From Gonapodya prolifera JEL478 (lineage: Eukaryota > Monoblepharomycota > Monoblepharidomycetes > Monoblepharidales > Gonapodyaceae): a DNA stretch of 64,000 nucleotides. The notes beneath the pieces were generated by a model that saw only the letters and a program-made list of their open reading frames with translations, ran no database searches and was not told the DNA's origin. The position numbers were made by a program, and so were the translations under genes. Location of the stretch: the NCBI GenBank assembly GCA_001574975.1, contig KQ965845.1, forward strand, positions 62,001 to 126,000, written 5' to 3'. Of this stretch, positions 23,425 to 35,152 are shown one piece after another. Within the stretch, counting starts at the first letter, position 1, and each line of letters begins with the position of its first letter.

Positions 23425-25470
23425 TCATTCGTCCATGTCATTCAAGGGCCGGACCTCCAACACCCTATTGTTCACCTTCCCCAACTCTTCCATGCCATTG
23501 CCTTCGCCCTCACTCTCAGTCTCCTCCTCCAGCTCACTATCGAAGTTTGCATTCCGCCAAAATAAGTGTGTGCTCAAATACGCAAGCGGGTTTTCACCCA
23601 ATGAAGTTCCCGTCAAGGACGGTGGGCGAGTCCACTGGGAACCCAAGGGTGGGAGGACCGGCGAGGGTATCGTGCCATCTAAGATGGAGGTTGTGGGTGC
23701 GGTGTTGACTGTGATGAACCGCCGCTCGTGGCTGGGCAGCATGCTCTTACAACGTCCCCGATTTGTACCTGTGGGCATAATGGTGGGGACAGTGTTGTTC
23801 CCACTCACAAGGTCCTCCAGTACCAGCTGTAAGCTCACGTTGCCTGCGCTCACAGCTCGTCCAATAACATTTGCACATCCCAGTCTTGGCGAAGTCTGAC
23901 CCTCCTGCAACCCCCCACTGTAATAATTTGAGAAAGTCGGCAAGGCCTCTTGCTCCTTCTCCTTGGCCAGAATACACAGCGACTCCCGTTGAGCCTGTTT
24001 TATGCTCATACGGCGGTTGGCAGTGGTGTTTGGCAGAGGAGGACAGTAGACAAGGTTGGTGGCATCAAAGTCGTAACGTCTGTTGTGGTGTTGTCATGTG
24101 TCAACCTTGTATTGTTTTATGCTTTGGCCCAGATATTCCCTGGCCCCTGCTCACCTTTGCTCATCATTCCGCTCCATCACGAGCAACTCGCAGTTGTTCA
24201 AACTCCACCAAGATTGAAACTCCCAGACGGATTTGCGGAACCACTGCATAATGAATAATTGAGCAAGTGGGCCGTGCGTTAAGATGATGACAACACTGGG
24301 TGGTTCTGGTTGGGTCAATAAAGAGCGGTACATGGATTCAAGGAAGGCTCGGATGTTGTATCAGTGTGAGGTGACAGAGCGGGTCAAAGCCAAACAGGAG
24401 TGAGAGGATGTACTGGATATACGGTTGTACACATTAGCGCCGGACTTGCCAATGGTGGGGGAGGCTTGTCAGCAGGGTTTGAATAGCAGAACGCAAGTAC
24501 TCCCATCGTCCTAGTGCCTTGCACTTCCCCCTTTCAGCTCACCGAACCACCAGCTTGAAGCTTGACACTCACTGTGGCATTTGATAAAAGAAGGTCCCAT
24601 AACGCCTCCTCTCTGCTTTGATAGCCACCATCTCCACAAAGTTTTGAAAGTTGCCCCAATCCTGTTCCCTTAACTGCGGTTCCTTGAACGACGTCACTTG
24701 GTTGGCACCACCAAGGGATTCGGCGATGAATTTGAATGTTTGCCGTGTGTGGAGGTAGGGACTGTGGGATGGGATTTCACCAGTGAGGGTAAGTTCTTGA
24801 TCAACCCCGCACAGGCGTGTTTTTTTGAGGTTCCCCACCAGATTACTCTCCAGCTACTTGCCGCGCCGCTGCGAAACCAAAGGAGCAAAAACACACCTAA
24901 CATAAAACCGCACTCGATCACCCGCTCTCAAATGAGCCTTGATACCCTTTCCGGTGTCGAGGGCCTGTTGGTGTCCCTTTGGCGTGAGCTCAAGTTTCTC
25001 GTCTGGCTTTCGTACAATCGGCAGGTTAGTACCACTCTTCCCTCTTATACTCAGCACCAGCACACTCGGACACAAACCTTGTAGGACAAGACTTTCCAAT
25101 CAACATTTCCCTCGCTCTCTCCGTGCCGGATCAAGATAATCTTGCGAGGCATACATTGTTTCCACTTCTCCTGCATTGTCTCCTTGACTGTTCCCTCTCC
25201 TTTTGCAGCACGTTCCACCTGCACCACCTGCTGATCCACCGCCCCTTGCCCAGCAACAATCGAGGCAATGTAGAAACCTGCCCCCAGCGCCACAATCAAG
25301 AGCAGGACAGAATCGCGCAAGGATGGTGCATCAAGTGCAAGGCGAGACGACGACACGAATAGAACCAGGATTGCCACTGCCGTCACTGCCAAGGACGAGA
25401 CGCTGGGCTCCAACAGGAAATAGATCATGGTGCAGAGAAGCAGGCAATGTGGCCGTGGGTCGCGGTGCAA
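23425..25470 (-). CDS. Membrane-anchored histidine phosphatase (phosphoglycerate-mutase-like), copy A
   Basis: Exons 25078-25470, 24897-25006, 24573-24761, 24414-24451, 24155-24347 and 23425-24079 match copy B (27454-30147) one for one; exons 2 to 5 have identical lengths (110, 189, 38, 193). An N-terminal hydrophobic anchor (SLAVTAVAILVLFVSSSRLA) precedes KIILIRHGESEGN, the catalytic RHG motif, then KLELTPKGHQQA, REQDWGNFQNF and VVIILTHGPLAQLF with the second catalytic His. A 200-residue C-terminal extension rich in Ser/Pro/Asn follows. The start is 25470 or the in-frame ATG at 25428. The acceptor of intron 3 is CAT in place of the CAG of copy B, and the adjoining GES reads as GKS. The gene may therefore splice wrongly, or the base call may be wrong. 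Without that defect it would encode about 525 residues. Confidence 0.8.
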
Positions 25471-26283
25471 TCAGGTGTGCGTGCGGCGTATGCTGTGGTC
25501 CATACCTTCAGGTCATTTTGGTTTCCCCTCCGGAACTTCTGGTCCGGGACGAGACTGCAATGAACACTAAACAGCAGATGGATGCACATTCATCAAAATC
25601 CGCAAAGAATGCATTCATGTTGACTCACATGTCAATCAACTGACCAAATGTCAGCGTTTTACAGCTAGCTGCACTGTGTGCAGTTACCTGCACCTGGGCA
25701 CGATTTCAGTTGAGCCCCAGGGCTGTAATTCTGTAAGCTTTCCAGAACGCTACTGGTGGCTCTCCTTCCGTCACCATTGGCGTGATTGACCCAAGATGTC
25801 GTGTGGGAGTTTCATTGTCCGTTCACTGCAAAGAATACATACTGTCCCGGCTGTCAAATCATGGATTTTCCTTGGAGATCTTCAAGCACCATCATGTCAA
25901 GTTAATGCTGCTATGATGGAGCATGTCATTGTCGCGGTCCACGTGTGCCATTCATATCCTGCGACAGCACGATCTGAACTCTAGGGCTAAATATTGCAAT
26001 GCAGGAGGTAGCAACCTATCAAAGAATACACTATACTTTCATCCTCTCCCACCTTGGTACCAAAGAATTGGTTTTCTGAGTTTCTGCACTTCCCAGGTGA
26101 AGTTTGGCTTGTTAAGATCTTGACTTTGGACACTTTCGCCACGTCGCGTGGTAAATTCTTCACAAATGGTTTATCATATGTAGCTCATAGCTCAGGTTTT
26201 TGGTGAGCCAAAGGAATTTGTTTTGCTGAGAGGTAAGAGATAGAAGTTCAACAAACGAAGATTGGCAACAGCAAGCACACTCT
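25471..26283. other. Intergenic stretch, no gene recognised
   Basis: About 810 bp between the histidine-phosphatase copy A start and the broken F-box/ankyrin gene. It has only short unrelated open frames. Confidence 0.35.
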
Positions 26284-26299
26284 CTTGATACAAGCCAAC

Positions 26300-27235
26300 A
26301 TGATCCACAACCAGATGCCTCCAGAGTATTGCTCCCCTTCCTCCGCCTCAAATCGGTTCCCTGTGCTCGACTTGCCGTCTGAAATCATAGAGCAGATTGG
26401 AACCTTCACCGCATCCAACTGTCTCGCTTTCCCCACGGGCGTGTTGTGGTGGAAGCGACACTGCAATTTGCAAATGTGCTGGTCATCAGCATCCTTTGCA
26501 AGCAAGCTGATATCAATGTACCCATGAGATTTCGGGGTAGACATTGGTATGCATATTCACTAGAAGTGACGGCGGCTCAAGGATATTGTGAAGTTGTCCA
26601 ACATTGCTGAACCTGCCCAGAGCCAGTAGCGGGATCGATCCTTTGCGAAGTGCCCTTGTGGAGGCATCCAAATACGGGTACACAAAATCCTGTTGGACCA
26701 AGGGGTGGATTTGTTTGAGGTTATGGGGCCCTGCCTCGCCGTTGCGATTGAGAGAGGACATCTGGAAGTAGTGCGACTGCTTCTTAGCCGTGGCTTCACA
26801 CGATTAGACCAAATGCACTTAGCCCTCCTCTCTGCTTTCGAAGAGGGGCGCCTCGACATTGTGAACATCCTGGTGTCCTATGGTGCGGAACTCAACTTTC
26901 CATTCGAACCTGGCAGTGACATCTGTTCGAAATGCGCAAGCTACCTCATCAGCGCTGCGTATACTGCGCACCTGGATGCAGTCAAGTTTCTCATTGAACT
27001 TGAAGTAGATTTTATCACTCACGACTCCGGTTCAGCCCTCATGGTAGCCGCCTCTCGCGGTATGACGGATGTCGTAAGCTACCTCCTCGAATGGGGAGCT
27101 GATGGTGATTCGGAATGTGGTGATGTGCTTTTCAATGGCACCTATACTGGCAACAAGGAATTTGTTCGCATCTTGCTCAGATTGGGAGCGAAGGTGGATG
27201 GGGTGATAGACATATTGATGCGCGTACGGCTCTGA
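26300..27235 (+). pseudogene. F-box/ankyrin-repeat protein, broken
   Basis: Begins with MIHNQMPPEYC and an F-box-like start (LDLPSEIIEQIGTFTASN then CLAFPTG) shared with the intact gene at 60241-61159 (LELPSEIIAGVGVFSAH, LALPTG). Ankyrin repeats follow: LAVAIERGHLEVVRLLLSRG, ALLSAFEEGRLDIVNILVSY, ALMVAASRGMTDVVSYLLEW and EFVRILLRLGAKVDG. The F-box frame stops at 26527, and the first repeats are readable only after frame changes near 26600 and 26685. At least two small deletions and one stop separate the domains. The C-terminal 180 residues form one open frame. It sits between the two histidine-phosphatase paralogs. A pseudogene is likely, with sequence error as an alternative. Confidence 0.65.
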
Positions 27236-27453
27236 CACTTCTGACGCAATGCTTGGAAGAAGCAGAATTATATTATAGAAACTTTATGTGTGACGATCAA
27301 TGTGACACTACTGGAAGAGAAACCAAAGCAATCGTTGCGGAGTTGGCAAATCAGTGTCCAGGTCTGACGTTGAATATACAGACCGAATATTACAATTGCA
27401 AAACAATACAGTGGTTTCCAATACTGTCCTTCTCACAACTTCTGTTTTCTTCC

Positions 27454-30147
27454 CTACTCCGCCGCCCAAGTCACTGCAACTCTATCACCAACATTCATGA
27501 CGTCCGCAGCGACCAACTCCTCTTTCCCTACCTTCCCCGCCTCGCCAACATCACCGCTGTCCATCCCCTCTCCCTCGACGTCGCTCTCACTCTCATCCTC
27601 CTCCAACGCCGTATCAAAATTCGCGTTCCTTCCAAAAATATGAGGGCTCGAGTACGCCAACGGACTCTCTCCCAGCGGCGTCCCAGCAAAGGAGCGCGTG
27701 CGGGCCCATCGACCGGGCGGGAGTGGTGGGAGGACGTGCAGGGGTGTCGCGGGTGTGGTGTCGAAGCGGGGAAGAGAGGGCCGGTCTGGGTCGGCGCCTG
27801 GAATGGGGTGTACGGTGCCTGGTGTGCCCGGATGCTCCGCGGTGAGGGACCGCCGTGCGTGCTCTGACGACAGCAGACTCGGTCTCGCCACCCTCCCCCC
27901 GCTGGCATTGAGTCCCGTGCCGTTGGTGGTCACAGGGGGCCCGAAGTAATCCCCGCCCCCGTTCCCTGCCGACACCCGCCTCGCGCTCAAGTCGTCCTCG
28001 CTCGTCGCCTTCCCATTCACACCCGGCGTCAACTGTGCCGGGGTTCCCACCACGCCTTGCCTTCCCACTCCCGCCGGCGCACCTCCCTCGCCCGCTCCCG
28101 TTGCTCCGGCGCCGAAATAGCTCGACAACGTGACGAGCGCCTCCCGCTCCTGCTGCTCGGCCAAGTTGAGCAATGACTCCCTCCGCGCGTGTTTCAAGTT
28201 CGCCCGAATGCTGGTCGAGGCGTGGAGTGCGGCGGGGCGATGGATGAGGGAAGAGGCGTCGAAGTCGTACCGCCTGCCGAGCGGTTGTCTCTCAGCACGC
28301 ATGTCCGTTCACGATGGCACCCCCTTCCTCAACCCCCGCCCCGTCGGGGACCTACCTCTGCTCATCATTCCGTTCCATCACAAGCACCTCACAATTATTC
28401 AAATTCCTCCAACTCTCGAACTCGCCCACTGACTTCCTAAACCACCGCATCACAAACAGACGCGCGAGAAGACCGTGCGTGACGATGACGACGATGCTGG
28501 GCGGGGAGGGTTTGGTGAGGAGCGAGCGGTACAGGGATTCGAGGAATGCTGGTCGGGGAGGTCGTGTGGAGGGAGTGGGGCTAAATGTTAAGGAAGGAGA
28601 AAATGGAATGGTAAGGAAGGGAGCGACGTACTTGATATACGGTCGTACACGTCGGCGCCGGACTCGCCGCTGGTGGGTGACGTGGATTAGTACGTTGATG
28701 GGATATGACGGGGAAGAAATTACAACGGCGTTCCGTCTGTCTCGTCAATGGACTTCCGACCTCGCCCACTGCATCGTTATTATGTTCGTTGCTCCCCCGT
28801 CTCGCGATAACCCTCCTTCCTGTCCCATGTCACCTCCCCTCTCCCCGCTTCAATGCAGACGACACCCCCCCGGCAAGCCCCACTCCGCATTACCACCCCA
28901 TCCACCCAGCCCCACAACACTCACTGCGGCACCCGATAGAAAAACGTCCCATACCGCCTCCTCTCGGCCTTGATCGCCTCCATCTCCACAAAGTTTTGGA
29001 AGTTGCCCCAATCCTGTTCCCGCAGACGGGGCTCTTCGAACGCCGAGACGCATTCGGCGCCGCCAAATGAGGTCGCGATGGAGTGGAAGGTTTGGCGGGT
29101 GCGGAGGTACGGGCTGCGTGGTGGCGGAGACGAGGTGAGAGATGGAGCCGTCCCATGTCGACCGCGACTCCGTTCTTCATGCTACGGGAAAGTCCCATCG
29201 GCCAGCGGCCCGACGTGCCACTTCACGTCCATGCGTTACAGATCCTTCGAGAGGAGATACGTCTATGCCGGCGGACACCAAGCAACAGACGTGCAGCGCC
29301 CTTGATCAACACGCTCCAAATCCTTCTCCCCCTTCTAAGGACGTCGACACAGCTCCCAAGTCCTCGCCCGAGTCGTATCCTCGCCTCGCAACCACCGTGA
29401 AGGCTAAAAAACTCACCTGACATAAAACCGCACTCGATCTCCCTCCTTTACGTGTGCCCTGATGATTTTCCCCGCCTCGACCGCCTGTTGGCGTCCCTTA
29501 GGCGTAAGTTCCAGTTTTTCATCCGGCTTTTTTCGCAATTGTGGTCGCAAATGGGTCAGTCTTCGCCTCTTCCCTGACATCCACGTCCGACCCCAGCAAC
29601 CAACGAAACGAACCTTGTACGCCATGACGTTCCAGTCGACGTTTCCCTCGCTCTCGCCGTGTCGCACAAGGATGATTTTTCGCGGCATGCAGCGTTTCCA
29701 CTGGTCTTCCCTGGGCTCCTTACACTCTGACCCTTCTCCATCTCCCTCGTCCTCGCCTTGCCACTCTCCCGCCCCCCGCCCCGCGACACAGGATGCGATG
29801 TAGACACTCGCGCCCACCGCGGCTATGATGAGCGGGACGGAATCGCGCGGGGAGTGACCGGAGAGCGCGAGACGGGTCGAGGAAAACGACAGCACGAGAA
29901 CGGCAGCCGTCGCCGCAGCCAGGGAGGCGATGCGCGGAGGTGCTAGGGCGGTGTGCATGCGGCGTGATGCGAGAATGGCGCGTATGGAGGACGGGGGAGA
30001 GTAGGCTGTGGTTGCGAGTGGGTTTGCGGGTCTGGTAAACCTTGGAGTTTTTGATCTGCCCCGCGCAGCGGGCAAAATTTTTGGGGGTAGTTTTTGATCC
30101 ATTCTTGGTTTCAATTTTTGACGGGTTGGGGTTTTTGACGTTGACAT
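27454..30147 (-). CDS. Membrane-anchored histidine phosphatase (phosphoglycerate-mutase-like), copy B
   Basis: Six exons (29614-30147, 29417-29526, 28925-29113, 28632-28669, 28356-28548, 27454-28273), all with canonical GT-AG borders, give 627 residues. After a basic N-terminus comes a hydrophobic segment (IASLAAATAAVLVLSFSS) and a second one (VPLIIAAVGASVYIASCV). KIILVRHGESEGN follows (RHG, phospho-acceptor His), then KLELTPKGRQQA, LREQDWGNFQNF, HGESGADVYDR and VVIVTHGLLARLFVM (second His). A 270-residue Gly/Pro/Ser-rich tail ends the protein. The family hydrolyses or transfers phosphate on small molecules; yeast Det1 is a comparable fungal member. The long N-terminal anchor suggests membrane attachment with the catalytic domain facing one side. 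Several in-frame ATGs exist, and the first (30147) was chosen. It is the intact partner of copy A. Confidence 0.88.
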
Positions 30148-31612
30148 GAGCGCAAGAACCCAAATCCGAGAGCAAAAAAGTGCTCAAATGCGTTGACGCA
30201 CTTGTGGTAGTGAAAGTGACTTGCTTCAGTGGGAACTGTGCACTCTACATGCACGTGCGTCATTGGTGAATGGTGATGTGAAAGCAATCAGGCCTGTAAT
30301 TCATTCTCCACTCTGCGCACATAGGACTTAACTATTCAATCTTCCGTAGTTTTGTGGTGCAATAAGTTGCATGATATTATCAAAGCAAACCATGTCGAAC
30401 TTGCCGTGGCAATTCAAAATACAAAGCCCGCAGCTCACCTCACTCTTCAAGAATAGTCACCAATTTGTGGCAGACGTATTTTTGCACATGGGTATTTGTA
30501 TTTTGGGTTGACAATCAGCAGCAGTCCACAAGAACCTGTGGTGAACTTGAACATATGTGCCTCAATGCTCAAACCAGTTACTGATTGAATGTACACTCAT
30601 CACATCGAGATCTCCCATCAAAACTCACTTCATAATCATTCCTCCATACTGTTACGAGAGTTTGATGCCTCTCGTAGCATTCCAAGTGGGCGTAGAGATG
30701 TATTACGCTTCCACAAGTCTACCAAAGAACCAAAACTTCTCGTCAGCCTTGATCACAGCTGTCAATTAACTTGAAGCTCCTAGAAATGCACAAATCATAA
30801 ATGAAAAGGTACTCAAGTCCATTTTAGTATGAAAGAGCAAGGCTAGATGAGTGATCCTGAGTGTGCTGTTTTCACATCATGAGAGAGTCTCATACCCGTC
30901 TAATGATAAAACACTTCCCTCCCATGCAGATAGCCAGCCACCAGCTACTCAGTGTAGACTGTGGTATGCTGGAAGACCACGAAATAGGTCAATGCCCCTG
31001 ATATGCAAGCACTCAGTCCGAAACAAAAAAGGATCTTCAAGACTTCCTGGGGATTTCCAACCAAGAAACACATTTATTGAATAGTGCAATATAGAATGCC
31101 AAGATACTCTCCAACAGTGGGGAGAGGCGGACGAATACACTGTTCCCACCACTCGTGACCGCCAACATCCACAACACTGCTTTAAGTAGTAAATTTCTCT
31201 CACCTTGCTGTTGGCGACTTCAGTTTTAGCCAGTACTAAATGACCTCCACCTTCTCGTTCCAGATACCGCGAGCGAGTCGCACGTGGCACATCAACCTCC
31301 CGCACAGTGGGCAGGGAAGGTGCAAAAAGGCACGAGTGCAGAGATCGTGGTACGCGCACTGAAATGTCGGCTCCCGCAGATCGAATTCAGTCTTGGAAGA
31401 GAAGCATTCCACAATGCGGGGCGCGCGTCATATTAAACTGTACGCTCTGCGCCGGCAGGTCCGAGCACTCACCTTATTCCACCACCTCCTTGCACGACTT
31501 CGCGACTCCCAGTAACTTCGTCTTCCGCTCGTCTCAAACCTCGTTTCGCAGTCCCTCCCACCCATTTCTGTTGTCATCTGCCGTTCCTCCCGCCAACCGT
31601 ACCCAACCTTTG
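30148..31612. other. Intergenic stretch, no gene recognised
   Basis: About 1.46 kb of lower-GC sequence with only short open frames. A minus-strand frame at 30949-31359 has no recognisable domain. The first 60 bases upstream of copy B probably include its promoter. Confidence 0.35.
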
Positions 31613-32139
31613 TTATCCATCCTTTGACTCAAGATACTCCAACCGCATCCCATAAATGTGGACATGTTGGCGTACACATGTGCAGCGCTCATCTGATGGG
31701 GTGGAGGACGTCCCTTTTGTCAGAAGTCCCTCTAGTGGAAGACGGAGGGCCCGTACTTCCTTTGTGGGCTCCGGCTCCCGGGCGTTACCAACGTGGCAGA
31801 AGATGTCCGACGCTGCTGAGGAGGCTCTGCCAACCGAAAAGGCTGGTATTGAAGACGGAGAGTGATCCTTCCATACCAGCAGCTCCGACCCTTGCACGGC
31901 TCCCAATTCCATGGTTCTGCCTCCCAGCCCCCACAAATTCCCAGGAGAGTGTTTTGGGTGGATGACACGACCCGAGTTTGGGTGCATCGGGGCACTTGGT
32001 TCCAGCGTTGTCCAAAGTCCCCAGAAGTGAGAAGTGTCGGCAGAAATGAGCTGAAATTCTAACCGAGACTCCAGAATGATTGGGATTCTGTATTTCACGC
32101 ACACCATAACAAACTTTTCCAAACCGCTATATGTACTTC
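31613..32139 (-). CDS. Unidentified open frame next to an assembly gap
   Basis: A continuous minus-strand frame from the N gap to a stop at 31613, about 175 codons. It contains FVMVCVKYRIPIILESRLEF and, near the end, CTCVRQHVHIYGMRLEYLES. It is open toward the gap, so the 5' end is missing. No domain is recognised, and composition does not distinguish it clearly from chance; the plus strand also has open frames here. Confidence 0.3.
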
Positions 32140-32168
32140 NNNNNNNNNNNNNNNNNNNNNNNNNNNNN
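32140..32168. other. Assembly gap (29 N)
   Basis: A run of N separates the unidentified frame at 31613-32139 from the 3' end of the carbonyl-reductase-like gene. The true distance is unknown. Confidence 1.
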
Positions 32169-32192
32169 CCTTTCCCGCCGGCCGCCCTAGCC

Positions 32193-33616
32193 CTACTCAT
32201 CCGGCAACTCCTCCACAAACGTATTCAAATCCACCCTCTTCTCCATCAACCCCCTGTACGTCAGAGCCCTCGAACTCCACACTTCTTCCGATCTCTTCCT
32301 TCTCCTGTAAAACGCGCCGGGGACGAGTTGGGAGGAGTCCCGGGGTGGTAGGGAGGAGGAGGAGGAAGGGAAGACGGAAGTGTGCAGAATGAGCCACGCG
32401 GGCGTGTCAGCGCCTTGGTCGGGTGAGAGTTGGGTCAGGTGGCGGGGTCCGTACTTGGCCGTCTGCAAATTATCGTCGAGTGCATGAGTTCGGTCAGTCG
32501 CTTCAGCCTCGGTCAGCGCCGAGCAGCGCCAGGCCTTGATGTCGCTCCGCGACGGCACCATGGTCAGCACTGTCGCACCTAGGCCTTGGGTTCGCTCCGC
32601 GAGGATCATTCCGCTCCGCGGTGTATTCGCCTCCGGCGGACGCGTCGCATCGCTCGACAGCCTCTGTCAGCGCTATCGCGCTTAGGCCTCGGTGTCCTCC
32701 CTCCGCTCGCGTTGCTCGCTCCTGTCGGACCGTCTCTTGAACCCACCTGGTCTGTATATACCGCCCCCGGACAACACGCCACCACAACCACCCTCTCCCT
32801 CTCGGGTCTCTTGTCCTCCTCCCTCGCAAGCGCCCTCGCCAAGCAATGCACGCCCATCTTGGCCGTACAGTACACGTGGCGGTAGTAACCCTCCTTCTCT
32901 GGCCCGCCTGCGTCCTCGGGGTCGGTCTCACGGGCGAGAAGCTCCACCCACCGGTGCATCATGGTGTCGATATCGTCGGGTCCCGTTTCCTCCGACAAGA
33001 ACTTTTCCCGCAACGTGGGTGAGACCATTGAGAGCCGCCCAATCATTGACCCGATAAACACCACCCTGGCCCCCTGGCGTAAGTGGGGCCAGAGCGTGGC
33101 CGCGACGTCCCGTACGCCCCAGTAGTTTGTGCCCATGACCTCTGCGACGACGTGCGGGCGGAGATCTGCGTCCGGGTAGGATACGCCCGCGTTGCACACG
33201 AGCGCGTCGATGCAAAGCTGGCCGTGTTGCGAGACGAGGAAGGTGGCGAGGGAGTTGATTTGGGAGAGGTCGGTGACGTCCAGGACGTGATGTCGCACGT
33301 CCACGGACTCGACGCCTGCGGTTTGGACTTCGGAGCGGATCTCGTCGGCGGCTGCTTGGCATCGCTCGGCGCTTCGACCGGTGAGGTAGACGACCAGAGG
33401 GCGGGGTGGGGAGTTGAATGTGGAGGATGGGTATTGGAGGGCGAGCAGGCGGACGATTGAGAGGCCAATTCCCTTGTTGCTGAGTGTGTGGTGAGATAGT
33501 TGAGGTGGGTGGATGCGTTGAGTGAGGTGAAGACGACGAGCGAAGACAAGAAGAAACACGCACGCGCCCGTCACGACAGCAACACGCGCACTCCCGTCTT
33601 TTGTGTCCGCAGTCAT
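32193..33616 (-). CDS. Carbonyl-reductase-like short-chain dehydrogenase
   Basis: Three exons (33564-33616, 32747-33479, 32193-32462) join in phase to 351 residues. The N-terminus reads VAVVTGANKGIGLSIVRLLA, with the TGxxxGIG NADPH loop completed across intron 1 as in CBR1-type enzymes (GANKGIG). LTGRS follows, then HHVLDVTD, ALVCNAGVS (NAG motif), VVFIGSMIGRLS (catalytic Ser) and HVYCTAKMGVHCL (YxxxK), then CCPGAVYTD. The C-terminal exon adds 89 residues, ending RVDLNTFVEELPDE, longer than human CBR1. It would reduce carbonyls of quinones or aldehydes in the cytosol. Intron 2 (284 bp) is long for this genome and is filled by the GC-rich modular repeat described separately. The gene looks intact. 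Confidence 0.88.
32463..32746 (+). repeat. Modular GC-rich intron repeat, copy 1
   Basis: Fills intron 2 of the carbonyl-reductase-like gene. It contains the module CCGCTCCGCGG + ATTCGCCTCCGGCGGA (32611-32640) and the module GACAGCCTCTGTCAGCGC + CTTAGGCCTCGG (32656-32692). Diverged repeats of both occur earlier in the intron (TCAGCGCC...AGGCCTTG at about 32513-32545 and 32563-32590). Short palindromes such as TCCGCCGGA can fold into stems. Copies 2 and 3 are at 36661-37022 and 37418-37841. Confidence 0.8.
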
Positions 33617-34215
33617 CGCGTGTCTGTTTCCGCAGTGCGAGTCGAATGACCGGATTTTGTATGAGTCGTGAGGTTGCTGCGGTCACTGCTCACTCGCCAC
33701 CACCGAAGTCCGCGGATGTGATTCCGTGGCGGGGCAGAAAGTGAATGATGCGAAAATACAGCCACGGTACTCTGGAGAAACGTTTTTGACGGGCGTGGCC
33801 TTTCCTTTTCTGGGGAAATTAAATTGCGCTCATTGTCAAATGTCAACCGTTGACCCTTTATGAGGTTGCTTGACGTCTAAAACGGAAGGCTTTACTATGC
33901 CACCAGTAAATTCACCAGGGTTTTACCTTGCTTAACTGTTTTGTTCCAAGATTGAACCAACATCTATGAGTGGCGGTGACAGTTTGAAAAGAACGTGTGC
34001 AGTTCCACTCCACATGTGAATGATCTTACAAGCTTTTTAATGCTTTGAATGTATTATTCCAGGGTCTCAGGAATCTAATGACATTTGACTGACAGTGGAG
34101 TTCACAGCCTCACAAAAAATTCCAGAGCACTGGGCTTTTCCATGACCTATTGTATTCTATGAATATGTGACATAACATTGCTTGTTCAGGAAGTACATTG
34201 GTGTGATACTCCTGC

Positions 34216-34284
34216 ACCATGACATCAAACTAGTTTTGGTTTCTCTGGGCAACACCATTTGATGATGTCTGCCTGTGACACACA
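34216..34284 (+). repeat. Left inverted arm
   Basis: Contains AGTTTTGGTTTCTCTGGGC followed by AACACCATTTGATG and TCTGCCTGTGACACA. The reverse complement of 35083-35152 matches at roughly 80 percent over about 65 bases. Together the two arms flank about 800 bp, as in a foldback/MITE-like element or two oppositely inserted copies of one repeat. Confidence 0.7.
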
Positions 34285-35082
34285 AGTGGGTTGTGTTGCA
34301 AGCTCAGAGCAGGGTTGCTGTGCCTTCTTATCACCAAGTGGCTTTAGCCTCTTGCAGAAGCAAGTGTAACTCAGTGATTAGAGAACTTTTTGTCAACACT
34401 GATCTCCACACAAGTGGCAGCAACAGCTGTAATGATTTCACAATCCTCTTTTTTATGCTGTCTCATCATTGCATACAGTAATACTCCCTGAAGCTTTCTT
34501 TTTTGGTCTCCTTTGAGTCCATGTTACATGCTGTGTGCACTCCTTGTGAATGTAATTTTGTTTTGCCTCCCAATCCAACCACCAAAAAAAGGATGCCACT
34601 CATGCAAGAGCTGTGAAGTTGCATGACACAGTCCCATGAGGGATCAGCTAACAATTGTACTTTATCTGTGATGGTAGTTGAATAGTGAAACATGATGCTG
34701 TGTTATCTGGTGCAGAAGGCCTTATTAACAATCACACAATGCCAGATCTCTGCAGTGTTTCAAACTCTAGCAAGGTGCACAAAATATAGCATACATAAGG
34801 AGTGCACACATCACTGGACATCATGGACTCAAAGCAGATCAAAAAAGAAAGATTGAGGGACAATCACAGTAATTGTTTTTGAACTGAAGCCAACATAGAA
34901 TTGAAAATTCACTGCAACTGTTGTGGCCACTTATGAGAAGTTCAGGTTTTGACAAAATGTACTCTCATTGAGCAGCTCTGTGCATGAGCAAACATTATTT
35001 TGTATACTGAATTGGTGGACTATGTCTCTTGGAGTCTTGGTGATATAAGTTGTTGCAACTCAACTTTTCAGCTCACAAGGAT

Positions 35083-35152
35083 CCTGTGTCTCAGGCAGAA
35101 GCCATCAATTGGTGTTGCCTAGAGATACCAAAACTAATTTTATGTCTGTGAT
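35083..35152 (-). repeat. Right inverted arm
   Basis: Its reverse complement reads AGTTTTGGTATCTCTAGGC then AACACCAATTGATG and TCTGCCTGAGACACA, mirroring 34216-34284. No target-site duplication outside the arms could be recognised by eye. Confidence 0.7.

Noticed and set aside
32193-32609. Single-exon reading of the carbonyl-reductase C-terminus continuing into the repeat
   Set aside because: The frame runs into the GC-rich repeat without similarity to dehydrogenases, whereas splicing at 32462/32747 keeps phase and removes the repeat.
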